Origin: Brumimicrobium salinarum
Lineage (GTDB): Bacteria > Bacteroidota > Bacteroidia > Flavobacteriales_D > Crocinitomicaceae
Length of the DNA stretch: 64,000 nt
NCBI RefSeq assembly: GCF_002844555.1
Contig: NZ_PJNI01000001.1
Location: 558,001-622,000, forward strand
Direction of reading: 5' to 3'
Shown: positions 34,727 to 44,451 of the stretch, in pieces
How the letters are laid out: each line of letters opens with the position of its first letter
Position numbering within the stretch: the stretch's first letter is position 1
Translations under genes and position numbers: made by a program
Notes under the pieces: model-generated
The model's input: only the letters and a program-made list of their open reading frames with translations
Databases searched by the model: none
Told to the model about the DNA's origin: nothing

Positions 34727-36838
34727 ATGAAACATCTATTCTTATTTTTGTTATTATCACCGTTGTTGGCAACAGCTTCCATGAATATTGATAGTTTAAA
34801 AAACGTCTGGAACGATTCGAATCAAAGTGATACCAACAGATTAAAAGCCATAAAAAAAATATCTTGGGAAGGTTACTTATTCAAAAATCCAGATAGTTCA
34901 TATTATTTTGCACAACAACAATTTGACTTTGCAGCAGAGATTGGCGACATTAAAGAAATGTCAATTGCATTAAATACACAAGGCGCATCTTTTTATTTAA
35001 GAGGAGAACATAAAGAAGCAATTCAACATTATACAAAAAGCCTTAAATTAAGAGAGCAAATGAATGACCAGAAAGGCGTTGCAGGTTCCTTAAATAACAT
35101 AGGTCTCATATACAGGGAGCAAGGTAATAATGCAAAAGCTATAGAATGTTACACCAGAAGTTTATCAATTCAAGAAAAAATAGGGGACAAGAAAAACACT
35201 GCAATATCATTGAATAATATTGGAAGTATTTACTATCAACAAAAAGATTATGATGCGGCAATTGAGTATTTTTCAAATAGTTTAGATATTCAAAGAGAGA
35301 TTAACGATGAAAAAGGAATCGCTAATTCATTAAGTAATATCGGGTTGATTTATCATGATAAAAATGAGCTCGATAAGGCCCTCGATTATTACATGAAGAG
35401 TCTTAAACTAAGGGAGGAGTTAGGAAACGAGAGTGATATTGCGAGTTCAATCACCAATATTGGTCTTATTTACAAAGGACAAAAAGAATATGAAAAGGCC
35501 ATTAAATTTTTTAAAGAAGGTTTAGCAATTCGTGAAAGATTAGAGGATAAAAAGGGAATTGTCAGCTCATTAAATAACCTAGGAGATTATTATGTTGAAC
35601 AAGGTGCTTATTTTAAAGCAATTAATTTTGGTACTAAAGGTTTGGCATTGGCAAAAGAAATGCAAACTGCTCGGCAAATACAAACCGCAGCCGAAACATT
35701 GTGGAAAAGTTATAAAAACACTGGGCAGCATGAAGAAGCACTTAGAATGCATGAGCTTTTTATTCAAACCCGCGACAGTATAAACTCTGAAAAAAATCAA
35801 AATGAAATTGTAAGGCAACACTATAAATACAATTATGAGAAACAATCCGTCGCTGATAGCATAAAAAATATTGAGAAAAACAAGGTTAAAGACGCCCAGT
35901 TAGCGGCAGAAATCGCCAAAAACAAGCAACAGAAACAACAAACGTATCTTCTATTTGGTGGATTAGGCATAACGCTGCTCTTTGGTGGTTTTATTTATAA
36001 TCGATTTAGAATATCAAATAAACAAAAATCAATAATTCAAGCGCAGAAAGAGCAAGTAGACCTTGCTTATCATGAGTTGGCTATAAAAACACAAGAAACA
36101 ATTGATTCTATTACTTATGCTAAACGTATTCAATCTGCAATTTTACCGCCGGATAAAAAACTTAAAACGCATTTAAACAATAGTTTTGTACTCTATAAGC
36201 CAAAAGATATTGTAGCAGGCGATTTTTATTGGTTGGAATTTAAGAATGATATTGTGTTTTTTGCTGTGGCAGATTGTACAGGTCACGGAGTGCCTGGAGC
36301 TATGGTTTCAGTAGTGTGTAATAATGCATTAAATCGGTCGGTTCGAGAATATAATATTTCAGAACCAGGAAAAATACTAGACGTCAGCCGTCAAATTGTT
36401 CTAGAAGAGTTTTCTAAAAGTAAAGATGAGGTAAATGATGGAATGGATATCGCTCTTTGTGCATTAAAAGGGAATGTCTTGCATTATGCAGGTGCTTACA
36501 ATCCTTTGTGGATCATTCGAGCAGATACAGGAGAATTAGAGGAAATAAAAGCGGATAAACAGCCGATTAGTAAATTTGCTAAACCTATGCCTTTTACTAC
36601 CCAAACATTAACTCTTAATGCGGGAGATATGATATATATTTTTACCGATGGATATGTTGATCAATTTGGTGGAGAAAAAGGAAAGAAATTCAAACCAAAA
36701 GCATTCCGAGAAACCTTGAAATCTATTCATCATTTGCCAGTGAAAGAACAAAAGGATATTTTAAATGAAGTTTTTGAGTCGTATAGAGGCAACTGTCAAC
36801 AAGTAGATGACATTTGTTTGATGGGAATAAGATTTTAA
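34727..36838 (+). CDS. TPR-repeat membrane protein with SpoIIE-type serine phosphatase domain
   Basis: A 703-residue protein. Residues 1-17 are a signal peptide; about 70-340 hold eight tetratricopeptide repeats (GDYYVEQGAYFKAI, NNIGLIYREQGNN, and so on). A charged coiled coil and one transmembrane segment (about 405-422, TYLLFGGLGITLLFGGFIY) follow, then a coiled-coil linker. The PP2C/SpoIIE domain (about 490-703) has VAGDFYW, ADCTGHGVPGAMVS and DGMDIALC metal motifs. The repeats would sense a periplasmic partner, and the phosphatase would dephosphorylate a cytoplasmic anti-sigma factor antagonist or similar. The target is unknown. This domain pattern is widespread in Bacteroidota. Confidence 0.88.
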   Translation: MKHLFLFLLLSPLLATASMNIDSLKNVWNDSNQSDTNRLKAIKKISWEGYLFKNPDSSYYFAQQQFDFAAEIGDIKEMSIALNTQGASFYLRGEHKEAIQHYTKSLKLREQMNDQKGVAGSLNNIGLIYREQGNNAKAIECYTRSLSIQEKIGDKKNTAISLNNIGSIYYQQKDYDAAIEYFSNSLDIQREINDEKGIANSLSNIGLIYHDKNELDKALDYYMKSLKLREELGNESDIASSITNIGLIYKGQKEYEKAIKFFKEGLAIRERLEDKKGIVSSLNNLGDYYVEQGAYFKAINFGTKGLALAKEMQTARQIQTAAETLWKSYKNTGQHEEALRMHELFIQTRDSINSEKNQNEIVRQHYKYNYEKQSVADSIKNIEKNKVKDAQLAAEIAKNKQQKQQTYLLFGGLGITLLFGGFIYNRFRISNKQKSIIQAQKEQVDLAYHELAIKTQETIDSITYAKRIQSAILPPDKKLKTHLNNSFVLYKPKDIVAGDFYWLEFKNDIVFFAVADCTGHGVPGAMVSVVCNNALNRSVREYNISEPGKILDVSRQIVLEEFSKSKDEVNDGMDIALCALKGNVLHYAGAYNPLWIIRADTGELEEIKADKQPISKFAKPMPFTTQTLTLNAGDMIYIFTDGYVDQFGGEKGKKFKPKAFRETLKSIHHLPVKEQKDILNEVFESYRGNCQQVDDICLMGIRF

Positions 36839-36856
36839 TAAACTTTCTATTAATAA

Positions 36857-36886
36857 AAAATGCCCTCGTGTTTACAAGGGCATTTT
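36857..36886. terminator. bidirectional hairpin terminator
   Basis: Stem AAAATGCCCT/AGGGCATTTT between the convergent phosphatase and subtilase genes, with A and T runs on both sides. Confidence 0.8.
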
Positions 36887-36908
36887 TTGTGATATAGTAT
36901 TGTGTGTG

Positions 36909-39900
36909 TTACTGTTTCGTAATTCGCTTATTGACAACTTTATTATCTGTAGTTATTTGAATCATATAAACACCTGTTTCGAATGGCGATAAATCAAAAG
37001 AAAACTCCTTTTGATTAATTATTTTTTGACGATCAATTATCTGTCCTAATCCATTCAAAATTCTAAATTCATTTACACCTGACTTTCCATTCCATACAAC
37101 ATTTACTACTCCATTGGTAGGATTTGGATAAAGTTTCAAATCAAGATTAATGTCTTCCGTTGCCAAACCACTCGGTTTCGGGCTGAAAGTGCCTGTTGCT
37201 GAGTTAGAACAGCCATTATTGTCCGTAATAATTACCACGTAACTTCCGCTTTGTGTAATGGTTAGATCTGAACCAGTTCCCACTTGATTACCGTTAAATA
37301 ACCATTGAGCAGACTGATTTGCCTGTAGCGGAACAGATAAAACATCACCTACTTGCGTTATATTTGGCACAGTTGGAAGCGGATTAACTGTTATTTGAAT
37401 TGATGCATTAGCAATTCCACAATTATTAGAACCCATTAAACTATATGTTGTGTTTGCATTAGGCGTTGCTGTCACTGTAGCTCCTGAAGTGTTGTTTAAA
37501 CTTGAGCCTGGTGACCATACATAACTATCTGCTCCAGTTGCGTTTAACAGTGTAGATTCACCAAGACAAATTTCTGATGTTGTTGAAGTAATTTGAAGTA
37601 CAGGAATGTCTTTCACCTCAATGGTTACAGAAGCATTGTCTTCACATCCGTTATCATTTCCTGTAACAGTATATGTTGTTGTAGATGATGGTGTAACTGA
37701 ATGTGAATTACCTGTTCCTAAACCATTATCCCAAGTATATGAAGTTGCTCCTGATGCAGACAATGTAACAGAACTTCCTACACAAATTTCAGTTTGAGAA
37801 GCACTGAGATTAATATTTAATGGAGGAATAACATCAATTTCAATAGTAGCTGTATTGCTACATCCATTAGAGGTTCCCGTTACTTCATAAATAGTTGTGG
37901 TGGACGGTGAAACAGTTTTTGAAGCACCATTTCCTAATCCATTATCCCAACTGTAGGAAGTTGCACCTGATGCAGAAAGATTCGAATTGTCGCCTTGACA
38001 AATAGTTTGATCAGTTGCAGCAATTGAAATTGTAGGTTCTGCATTTACGGTTACATGATTGGTATACGTTATTACGTCAGAACCAGATGCGTTGTCTACC
38101 TGTAGTGTAACATCATAGCTGCCGCTTGATGCATAGGTAACCACAGGGTTTTGAGATGTTGAAGACGAAGGTGAACCGCCTGGGAATGACCAATTCCAAG
38201 ATGTAGGATTGTTTGTCGATTGATCTGTATAGTTTACCGTTTCGCCTTCACAAACTTGCTGATTATTTGAAGTTAAATCTGCAATTGGATTGTTATTAAT
38301 TGCTGTTCCAGTAATATTAATATTATCAATATATAAGTTGTTTCCAATTGGACCTGCATTGTAAGATTCAAACTTAACAAAGATTTCATTTCCTACGTAG
38401 GCGTCTAAGTCTATATTGAAACAAGGTGCTCCTACCGAACCGGCAAAACACCAGTCAGTTGATGTAGCAGGCAAGAATTCAGCAGTATTCGTTGATTGCG
38501 TGGCAAAAGAACCAGAACCATCTTCTGCAGCACTTAAAACTCGACTCCATGTTACACCACAATCATCTGAAACATATATAATCAATGAATCAGCAGCATT
38601 TTGATTGTATCTTCGATATGCATGTTCAAAGGACATGTCAGCATCAGTAACGTTTGTTAAGTCAATTTTTGGAGAAATAAGTGCATCTCTTCTATCGGAT
38701 TGCTGATAATTAAAGAAATCAATTTTAACTGCTTGATTTCCTGGTGTTGTTCCACCTACATTAACTATTTCCCACGTTAAGCTGTTATCTTGATTTTCAA
38801 CACTCCACAAACCATTAGCAATAACATCTGTTTCAAAATTTTCAACAAATGGAAGGTTTAGCGCCGTTGTTTGAACATTAATAGCTTTTTGAAATTCATC
38901 ATTATTTGTGTTTCCATCGGTATTTCCGTTTGGATTAGAAGTGCTTACCGTTAGAACTTGAGCTCCATTTGATGCAGATATTGCAGGTAATGTTACCGAT
39001 TCATATTGATTGGTAGCCAAATTTCCTGTCCATGCATAAGTTTGGGGGCCTCCAGAAGTTTGATAGACAATAGTCACAGAGGTTAGATTATTGGTTCCAA
39101 AGTTTTGTAATCTTACAATAGGTTGAAAACTATTTGAGCAAATAACTCCTTCTGGACTAATGATAGCGGATATTGATGCATCATCCGATATTGAGTTAGA
39201 GACACAAAATGGTTCGTTTGCTGAGCTACCAAAATCGGCATTTGCTGGTAGTCGTTCAAATAAAACAAGACCATTTTCATCTAACATTTCATAAGAACCA
39301 TTCACATTACATGATTGGTATTGGCCACCTAACATTCCATCACCGTAATCATCAAAAATATTAAAAGAATAACATCCATCTACTAAGCAAATTGTTTGAG
39401 AATAACTATTTCCATTCACCCCATCATCGTATGGACCTCCGTTTGCAACGACATTATTGCTTCCGTTAGTTATTGTCCATGTAGTTTCTGTCCCCCAACA
39501 ATCTGTGTTTATGTTTAAGGTTACTTCTTGTCCATTTCCTATAATTGAAAAATACGTAGTTTGCGCATCGTTTGAAGGATTTTCATCCGTGTACCCATTA
39601 GGATTAGCTACCGAAACGTTGAATGTATATGACCCAGATGCTAAGGTAACCGAAGGAATGACAACCGTTTCACTTTGACCAGTTGCCAAACTTCCCGACC
39701 AATTATAAGTTTGAACCGCACCACCCCAATCATAAGAAATTACAGCCCCCGTTAAAGTAGCCGACCCAACATTTGTTAATTCAATTGTTGGGTTAAAAGA
39801 AGGGGAGCAAATAGCTCCAACGGGCGAGGATACAGATTGAATGGAAGCGTCGTATTGTGTGTTGAATGAAGACAAACAATTCAAAGCAGCAAATGCATTT

Positions 39901-41108
39901 ATGCGTCCGTTACCTAGCTGCCCTGTATAAGAAGGGTTTTGCGGATAGATATCATCTGCACTAGTATATAAACAATTAATTAAATCTGTATTTGTAGCAG
40001 ATGGGGCGTATGATTTCATGAGTCCAAGTAATCCAGCAACTAAAGGGGAGGCCATTGAAGTACCACTTAGTGAGGTATAACCTCCTTGTTCATCAGTACT
40101 GAATATATCAGAGCCAGGTGCAGCAATATCAATCCAATTTCCATAATTGGAAAACCATGATTTACTGTCTGTGTCATTAGTTGATGCTACGGTTACTACA
40201 TTGTTATAAGCTGCTGGATAAAATTGAGTACTTACATCATCATTTCCAGCTGCTGCAACTAAAATAGAGCCAGCGTTCCAAGCATTGTTGATAACATTTT
40301 GACCATAATTGGAGCTGCCTGCACTTCCCCACGACATATTAATTACATCTGCGCCGTTGTTAGCTGCATATACAATACCATCATAGCCGCCTGTAAGTCT
40401 ACCAGAACAATCACCAATTTTAATCGGCATCACACGAATACCAAAACCAATAGAAGCTAATCCTAAACCGTTGTCAGTTTCACATCCTACAGTACCAGAA
40501 ACATGTGTTCCGTGTTGTCCTACATTTGAACCACATGGTCTCGGGTCATAATCTTGATCTACTGCGTCATAACCTCCAGTGATGATATTTGTTAAATCTG
40601 GGTGGTCTACATCAATGGCATTATCGGTAACCGCTACAACAACGTTTGAACTTCCTGTAGAAATATTCCAGGCCTGTTCTGCCTGAATTTTAAATAAACC
40701 ATATTGGTTTGTACTTGAAAAGTAGGTGTCGTTTGGTGTTAATGTAGTATGATGTAATTCCTTCAATTCAGCATAGGCTATTGTTGGATAAGTTGATAAT
40801 TTTTTAATAACTGCATCTACATCAGAAATCTGTGATAGTTTAATTTGATAAACACGATTGAGTAGTTCATCTTTTATTTCTGGGTGTAATTGTTTTACTT
40901 CTTCAATTGAAAAATCAGATAGAAAATCTGTAAAAATCGGATAGTTTTTATAGTCAACAATTTTATTTTTCGATAATATTCGTTTGGCGTCTAATTTTAA
41001 TTGGAAAACAACTAGGCCGTCTTGATAGTGTTCATGATGATTTTGGGCATTCAAAAACTGAAGTCCAAAAAATAGTATAAATAAAATTGAATAAAGTTTT
41101 GCGCGCAT
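36909..41108 (-). CDS. T9SS-secreted subtilisin-like protease with PKD and Ig-like domains
   Basis: A 1399-residue protein. Residues 1-21 are a signal peptide (NAQ). A propeptide-like part (about 30-135) comes before an S8 peptidase domain (150-400). Active-site residues are Asp162, His199 (GQHGTHVSGT), oxyanion Asn289 and Ser351 (LSGTSMASP). The Asp motif reads VTDNAID rather than the usual DTG. Then come CARDB/Ig-like repeats, a MAM-like or jelly-roll region (about 760-920), PKD (about 930-1010) and four related beta-rich repeats (CEGETVNY, CQGDNSNLSASG, CVGSSVTLSASG, CLGESTLLNATG). A C-terminal type A T9SS sorting domain (LKLYPNPTNGVVNVVW) follows. It is secreted through the outer membrane and cell-attached, probably degrading proteins. 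Confidence 0.93.
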   Translation of the reverse strand: MRAKLYSILFILFFGLQFLNAQNHHEHYQDGLVVFQLKLDAKRILSKNKIVDYKNYPIFTDFLSDFSIEEVKQLHPEIKDELLNRVYQIKLSQISDVDAVIKKLSTYPTIAYAELKELHHTTLTPNDTYFSSTNQYGLFKIQAEQAWNISTGSSNVVVAVTDNAIDVDHPDLTNIITGGYDAVDQDYDPRPCGSNVGQHGTHVSGTVGCETDNGLGLASIGFGIRVMPIKIGDCSGRLTGGYDGIVYAANNGADVINMSWGSAGSSNYGQNVINNAWNAGSILVAAAGNDDVSTQFYPAAYNNVVTVASTNDTDSKSWFSNYGNWIDIAAPGSDIFSTDEQGGYTSLSGTSMASPLVAGLLGLMKSYAPSATNTDLINCLYTSADDIYPQNPSYTGQLGNGRINAFAALNCLSSFNTQYDASIQSVSSPVGAICSPSFNPTIELTNVGSATLTGAVISYDWGGAVQTYNWSGSLATGQSETVVIPSVTLASGSYTFNVSVANPNGYTDENPSNDAQTTYFSIIGNGQEVTLNINTDCWGTETTWTITNGSNNVVANGGPYDDGVNGNSYSQTICLVDGCYSFNIFDDYGDGMLGGQYQSCNVNGSYEMLDENGLVLFERLPANADFGSSANEPFCVSNSISDDASISAIISPEGVICSNSFQPIVRLQNFGTNNLTSVTIVYQTSGGPQTYAWTGNLATNQYESVTLPAISASNGAQVLTVSTSNPNGNTDGNTNNDEFQKAINVQTTALNLPFVENFETDVIANGLWSVENQDNSLTWEIVNVGGTTPGNQAVKIDFFNYQQSDRRDALISPKIDLTNVTDADMSFEHAYRRYNQNAADSLIIYVSDDCGVTWSRVLSAAEDGSGSFATQSTNTAEFLPATSTDWCFAGSVGAPCFNIDLDAYVGNEIFVKFESYNAGPIGNNLYIDNINITGTAINNNPIADLTSNNQQVCEGETVNYTDQSTNNPTSWNWSFPGGSPSSSTSQNPVVTYASSGSYDVTLQVDNASGSDVITYTNHVTVNAEPTISIAATDQTICQGDNSNLSASGATSYSWDNGLGNGASKTVSPSTTTIYEVTGTSNGCSNTATIEIDVIPPLNINLSASQTEICVGSSVTLSASGATSYTWDNGLGTGNSHSVTPSSTTTYTVTGNDNGCEDNASVTIEVKDIPVLQITSTTSEICLGESTLLNATGADSYVWSPGSSLNNTSGATVTATPNANTTYSLMGSNNCGIANASIQITVNPLPTVPNITQVGDVLSVPLQANQSAQWLFNGNQVGTGSDLTITQSGSYVVIITDNNGCSNSATGTFSPKPSGLATEDINLDLKLYPNPTNGVVNVVWNGKSGVNEFRILNGLGQIIDRQKIINQKEFSFDLSPFETGVYMIQITTDNKVVNKRITKQ

Positions 41109-41362
41109 AGCAGAGTAGTATTTGAAATTATTTTAGTATTTAGCTTTACAATAATAGGAATCTATATCCATTTTTGCAAAAAAATGAAGCGTAGAAATTA
41201 GATTATAAAAAGGCGCATTTCTTTATCTTTGTTCGAATTCATTACGTAAATTAAAATTTTGCATGGTTGAAAAAATTCAACGCTTGTCTTTTTTGTAACA
41301 ATATGAATACAAAAATCACCTTTCAACATATTCTTTTAATTAAGAATCTTTATTATAACGTG

Positions 41363-41521
41363 ATGATAAGAATGTTTTCAACTTTTCTATTTTGTATGGC
41401 ACTCTTGATTTCTCATCTTTTTGGACAAGAAAGCTTAACCCAGTTTGCCTACGATAAACATAAAATTGACAGAGAAGAAATTAAAGATTACCGTACTGCT
41501 TTAAAAGAAGAGCTTTATTAG
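41363..41521 (+). CDS. short chimeric ORF: signal peptide plus duplicated C-terminal tail
   Basis: From the Met at 41363 the frame codes a 52-residue peptide. Residues 1-22 are a signal peptide-like stretch ending FGQ-ES. The end, HKIDREEIKDYRTALKEELY, repeats the end of the acidic protein at 33837-34196 with one amino-acid change and five silent codon changes. The frame opens further upstream at 41267, and a -7 box (TATCTTTG, 41224-41231) precedes it. It may be a fusion left by a deletion or a small secreted peptide. A perfect terminator follows. I cannot tell whether it is expressed. Confidence 0.45.
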   Translation: MIRMFSTFLFCMALLISHLFGQESLTQFAYDKHKIDREEIKDYRTALKEELY

Positions 41522-41540
41522 TCTCAAAATATTAAACAAA

Positions 41541-41572
41541 AAAAGTCTGTCTAAAATATTAGACAGACTTTT
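41541..41572. terminator. bidirectional hairpin terminator
   Basis: A perfect 12-base-pair stem AAAAGTCTGTCT/AGACAGACTTTT with an 8-base loop and a T run, between the chimeric ORF and the carbonic anhydrase gene. Confidence 0.9.
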
Positions 41573-41592
41573 TTTATGCTCTATTTTTCGGT

Positions 41593-42210
41593 TTAAATAA
41601 ATTGAACTTTTCCATCAGCTACATCATAATATGCACCGATGATCTCAATTTCACCATTCTTCTCCATTTCAGCTAAGATCTCACTATTGTTACGAATTTC
41701 AGCCATAGAATTGTGAATGTTTTCGATCACAACTTTTTGAATTGATTCGGTTGTTGTAACGTCCTCTACCTCTTTCTCAACTTTTTGAACAGAAGGTTTC
41801 ATTTTGCTCAATAAAGTAGTGATGTTTCCTAATTCTACACCTTTACAAGCAGAAGTTACTGCACCACATGAAGTATGCCCCAACACAACAATCAATTTTG
41901 AACCGGCAACTTTACAGCCGTATTCCATAGATCCAAGAATGTCTTCATTGACAATATTCCCTGCAACACGTGCTTTAAAAATATCCCCAATTCCTAAATC
42001 AAATATTTGTTCAGCTGTTACTCTCGAATCAATACAACCCAACACTACAGTGTGAGGGAACTGACCTGTTGAGGTTTCATTTACTTGTTGAAGAAGGTTT
42101 CTTTCAGCAGACTCTCCGTTGACGAATCTTTTATTTCCATCAACTAGTATTTGTTTAACCTCCGAAATTGATAATTTACTTTGTAATTCTTTATTTAATG
42201 TTTTCATCAT
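41593..42210 (-). CDS. beta-class carbonic anhydrase, SulP-linked copy
   Basis: A 205-residue enzyme with zinc site Cys59, Asp61, Arg63 (CIDSR) and His112, Cys115 (GHTSCGAVTSA). Its start codon overlaps the stop of the SulP gene (TAATG), so translation is coupled. Such SulP-carbonic anhydrase pairs are known from many bacteria and fit a bicarbonate uptake or buffering unit. It is a close paralog of the one at 14610-15224. Confidence 0.94.
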   Translation of the reverse strand: MMKTLNKELQSKLSISEVKQILVDGNKRFVNGESAERNLLQQVNETSTGQFPHTVVLGCIDSRVTAEQIFDLGIGDIFKARVAGNIVNEDILGSMEYGCKVAGSKLIVVLGHTSCGAVTSACKGVELGNITTLLSKMKPSVQKVEKEVEDVTTTESIQKVVIENIHNSMAEIRNNSEILAEMEKNGEIEIIGAYYDVADGKVQFI

Positions 42211-43850
42211 TATGTTCTTTTTAGAAATGAATTTTCACTTAGATTTTCTCTGTTGTTAAACCCAACGTATTTAACGTTAACATTTCGACTTTTAGAATTA
42301 TGATAAAAGTCTTCTAGAAGTTCATAAATATCATAATCCATATGTTTATTTAACGAGCCATCAATAACTACATTACTATCATCTTTGATTTCATCAAAGG
42401 TTTTGTGTAAGTTTCCTTTATTAAAAAATGAAACTACCTCACCAAGTTGAATTGTTTGTACATCTTCTTTTTTCATATACTTAGAATGCATTCCATTCTC
42501 ATAATTTCTTTTAATGATATAGAAAACAGCAATAGCAAAACCTATGATTATACCCCATAAAAGATTAACACCAACAATAATTACAATGGTTACAATGAAC
42601 GGTAAAAACTGACTCATACCTTGCTTGTAAAGCTCCTTAAACAGGGAAATATTCGCCAATTTATAACCTACAACAAAAAGTACTGCAGCCAAAACAGCTA
42701 AAGGAATTTTATTAAGAATAGATGGTAAAGCTAAAACAAAAACCATCAGGAAAATACCATGAGAAATACCCGCCATTTTTGTTCTACCTCCAGAAGAAAT
42801 ATTTGTTGAACTACGCACAATTACCTGGGTAATCGGCAGTCCTCCGATAAGTGATGAAACAACGTTACCAGAACCTTGAGCAAGTAACTCTCTATTGGTT
42901 GGTGTTGTTCTTTTAAATGGATCTAACTTGTCTGTAGCCGCTACACTTAACAATGTTTCAAGACTGGCTACAATGGCTAAAGTTGCACCAATCAAATAAA
43001 TTCTTGGGTTACTTAAAATAGTCCAATCAGGAAAAGTCAATAAACCGTAATAAGGCAAATTACTATCAGCGGCTTGTATGTCCACCAAATGAGAATTTGC
43101 AACTTGTTGCTCACCCATCATAATAAACTCATTTGTTAGCGCAAGATTTGGAGCTGCTACGACAAACAATTCATTTGTTAAAACTGCAACAACCACAGCT
43201 AGCAAAGGACCAGGAATTATTTTTAAAATCTTATGCTCTTTAAAAGCCGGTCTTTGAAATAAGATTAAAATAGTTAATGAAATAATTGTAATAATTATGG
43301 CTCCAAGAGAAAAATGACTGAATGAATAAAGGATATCAGAGAAGAATCCGCTGTTATCCATTTCGAAGTACTTCCAATTTCCTTCTGGATTTTTATCCAT
43401 TCCAAATGCATGAGGAATTTGTTTTAATATCAAGGTAATACCAATACCTGCTAGCATACCTTTAATCACAGAAGAAGGAAAATAATAACCAATGATTCCG
43501 GCCCTTAATACAGCAAGAATAATTTGAAGAACTCCTGCGATTACACCAGCTACCAAAAATGCCTGAAAACCAACGGCCATATCAAACTCTCCAGCAGCAT
43601 TGGTACCTAATTCTAATATACTATCTGCAACAATTACTGCTAAACCAGCAGCAGGACCTGATACTCCAAGTGACGAACCACTTATAGCACCAACAACAAT
43701 ACCACCAACAACACCAGCAATAATTCCTGAAAACATAGGTGCTCCTGATGCAAGTGCGATTCCTAAACATAATGGTAAGGCAACTAAGAAGACAACCAAC
43801 CCTGACGGAATATCATATTTTAAATTTTTAAATAATTCTGAACTTTTCAT
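42210..43850 (-). CDS. SulP family anion transporter
   Basis: A 546-residue inner-membrane transporter with about 12-14 membrane segments and a short C-terminal STAS-like part (about 450-520, VDGSLNKHMDYDIYELLEDF). The start DIPSGLVVFLVALPLCLGIALASGAPMFSGIIAG and the SGPAAGLAV motif are typical. Coupled to a carbonic anhydrase, it most likely moves bicarbonate (BicA-like), though sulfate cannot be excluded. Start at MKSSELFKN chosen because it is closest to homologues; the frame opens at 43883. Confidence 0.92.
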   Translation of the reverse strand: MKSSELFKNLKYDIPSGLVVFLVALPLCLGIALASGAPMFSGIIAGVVGGIVVGAISGSSLGVSGPAAGLAVIVADSILELGTNAAGEFDMAVGFQAFLVAGVIAGVLQIILAVLRAGIIGYYFPSSVIKGMLAGIGITLILKQIPHAFGMDKNPEGNWKYFEMDNSGFFSDILYSFSHFSLGAIIITIISLTILILFQRPAFKEHKILKIIPGPLLAVVVAVLTNELFVVAAPNLALTNEFIMMGEQQVANSHLVDIQAADSNLPYYGLLTFPDWTILSNPRIYLIGATLAIVASLETLLSVAATDKLDPFKRTTPTNRELLAQGSGNVVSSLIGGLPITQVIVRSSTNISSGGRTKMAGISHGIFLMVFVLALPSILNKIPLAVLAAVLFVVGYKLANISLFKELYKQGMSQFLPFIVTIVIIVGVNLLWGIIIGFAIAVFYIIKRNYENGMHSKYMKKEDVQTIQLGEVVSFFNKGNLHKTFDEIKDDSNVVIDGSLNKHMDYDIYELLEDFYHNSKSRNVNVKYVGFNNRENLSENSFLKRT

Positions 43851-43949
43851 GTATAATTTTTTTTTGGGCATAGAAAATGCCATATAACAACTTTATAAAC
43901 AACCTGTTAAGGTTGTGTTAATATTAATTAAAGAAATTGCGGTAAAAAA

Positions 43950-44264
43950 TTATACGCGTTCAGGGGGTGGAGTTGTATTCTCTTGCCAACTTGTTTTCAT
44001 CTTAAATGAATACAATCTATTCTCTACACTTTTTTGAAAAGTAAGGCATTCTGAATGTACGATAGAAATTGAAGAATGAAGTGTTTCCTCTTCTAAAGGA
44101 TTAGATGACCTGTTTGTATTCTCTCGTTCTCCAAAATCCACACAGGTATTTACTTCTTCAACATGATAATTAAGAAGAACATCTGCTATAAAAAATACAG
44201 ACGACTGAAAAAACAATAGCAAACTTGCTAAGCAAATAAAAGCATAGACTTTTCGTTTTTCCAT
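43950..44264 (-). CDS. small secreted or membrane protein of unknown function
   Basis: A 104-residue protein with an N-terminal hydrophobic segment (about 8-27, ICLASLLLFFQSSVFFIA) and a soluble remainder ending TTPPPERV. The Cys residues in the body (NTCVDFGE, HSECLTF) may pair. I do not recognise the family. It lies upstream of the SulP gene on the same strand. Confidence 0.5.
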   Translation of the reverse strand: MEKRKVYAFICLASLLLFFQSSVFFIADVLLNYHVEEVNTCVDFGERENTNRSSNPLEEETLHSSISIVHSECLTFQKSVENRLYSFKMKTSWQENTTPPPERV

Positions 44265-44451
44265 GCAACAAATTTATACATTCTAATATAAATATGTTAC
44301 GCTGTAACCAAAAAGTTAGTTAAATTAACAAATTGATCATATTGAATCATCAAAGTATCATTATAAAACTCTCGTTTCTAGTACACACCCCACATGGTGC
44401 AAGATTGAAACTATTTTAAAATCATTCTAAATAAGAAATTGTGACAAAGCT

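Noticed and set aside
33837-41521. The shared tail copies considered as direct repeats of a composite mobile element
   Set aside because: The similarity is confined to about 60 bases of coding sequence; differences are mostly silent; no transposase or target duplication is visible.
44334-44356. TTGAT...ATCAA sequence upstream of hemA, considered as an FNR/CRP-type site
   Set aside because: Spacing between half sites (11 bases) does not fit the family and the region is AT-rich, so a chance match is likely.
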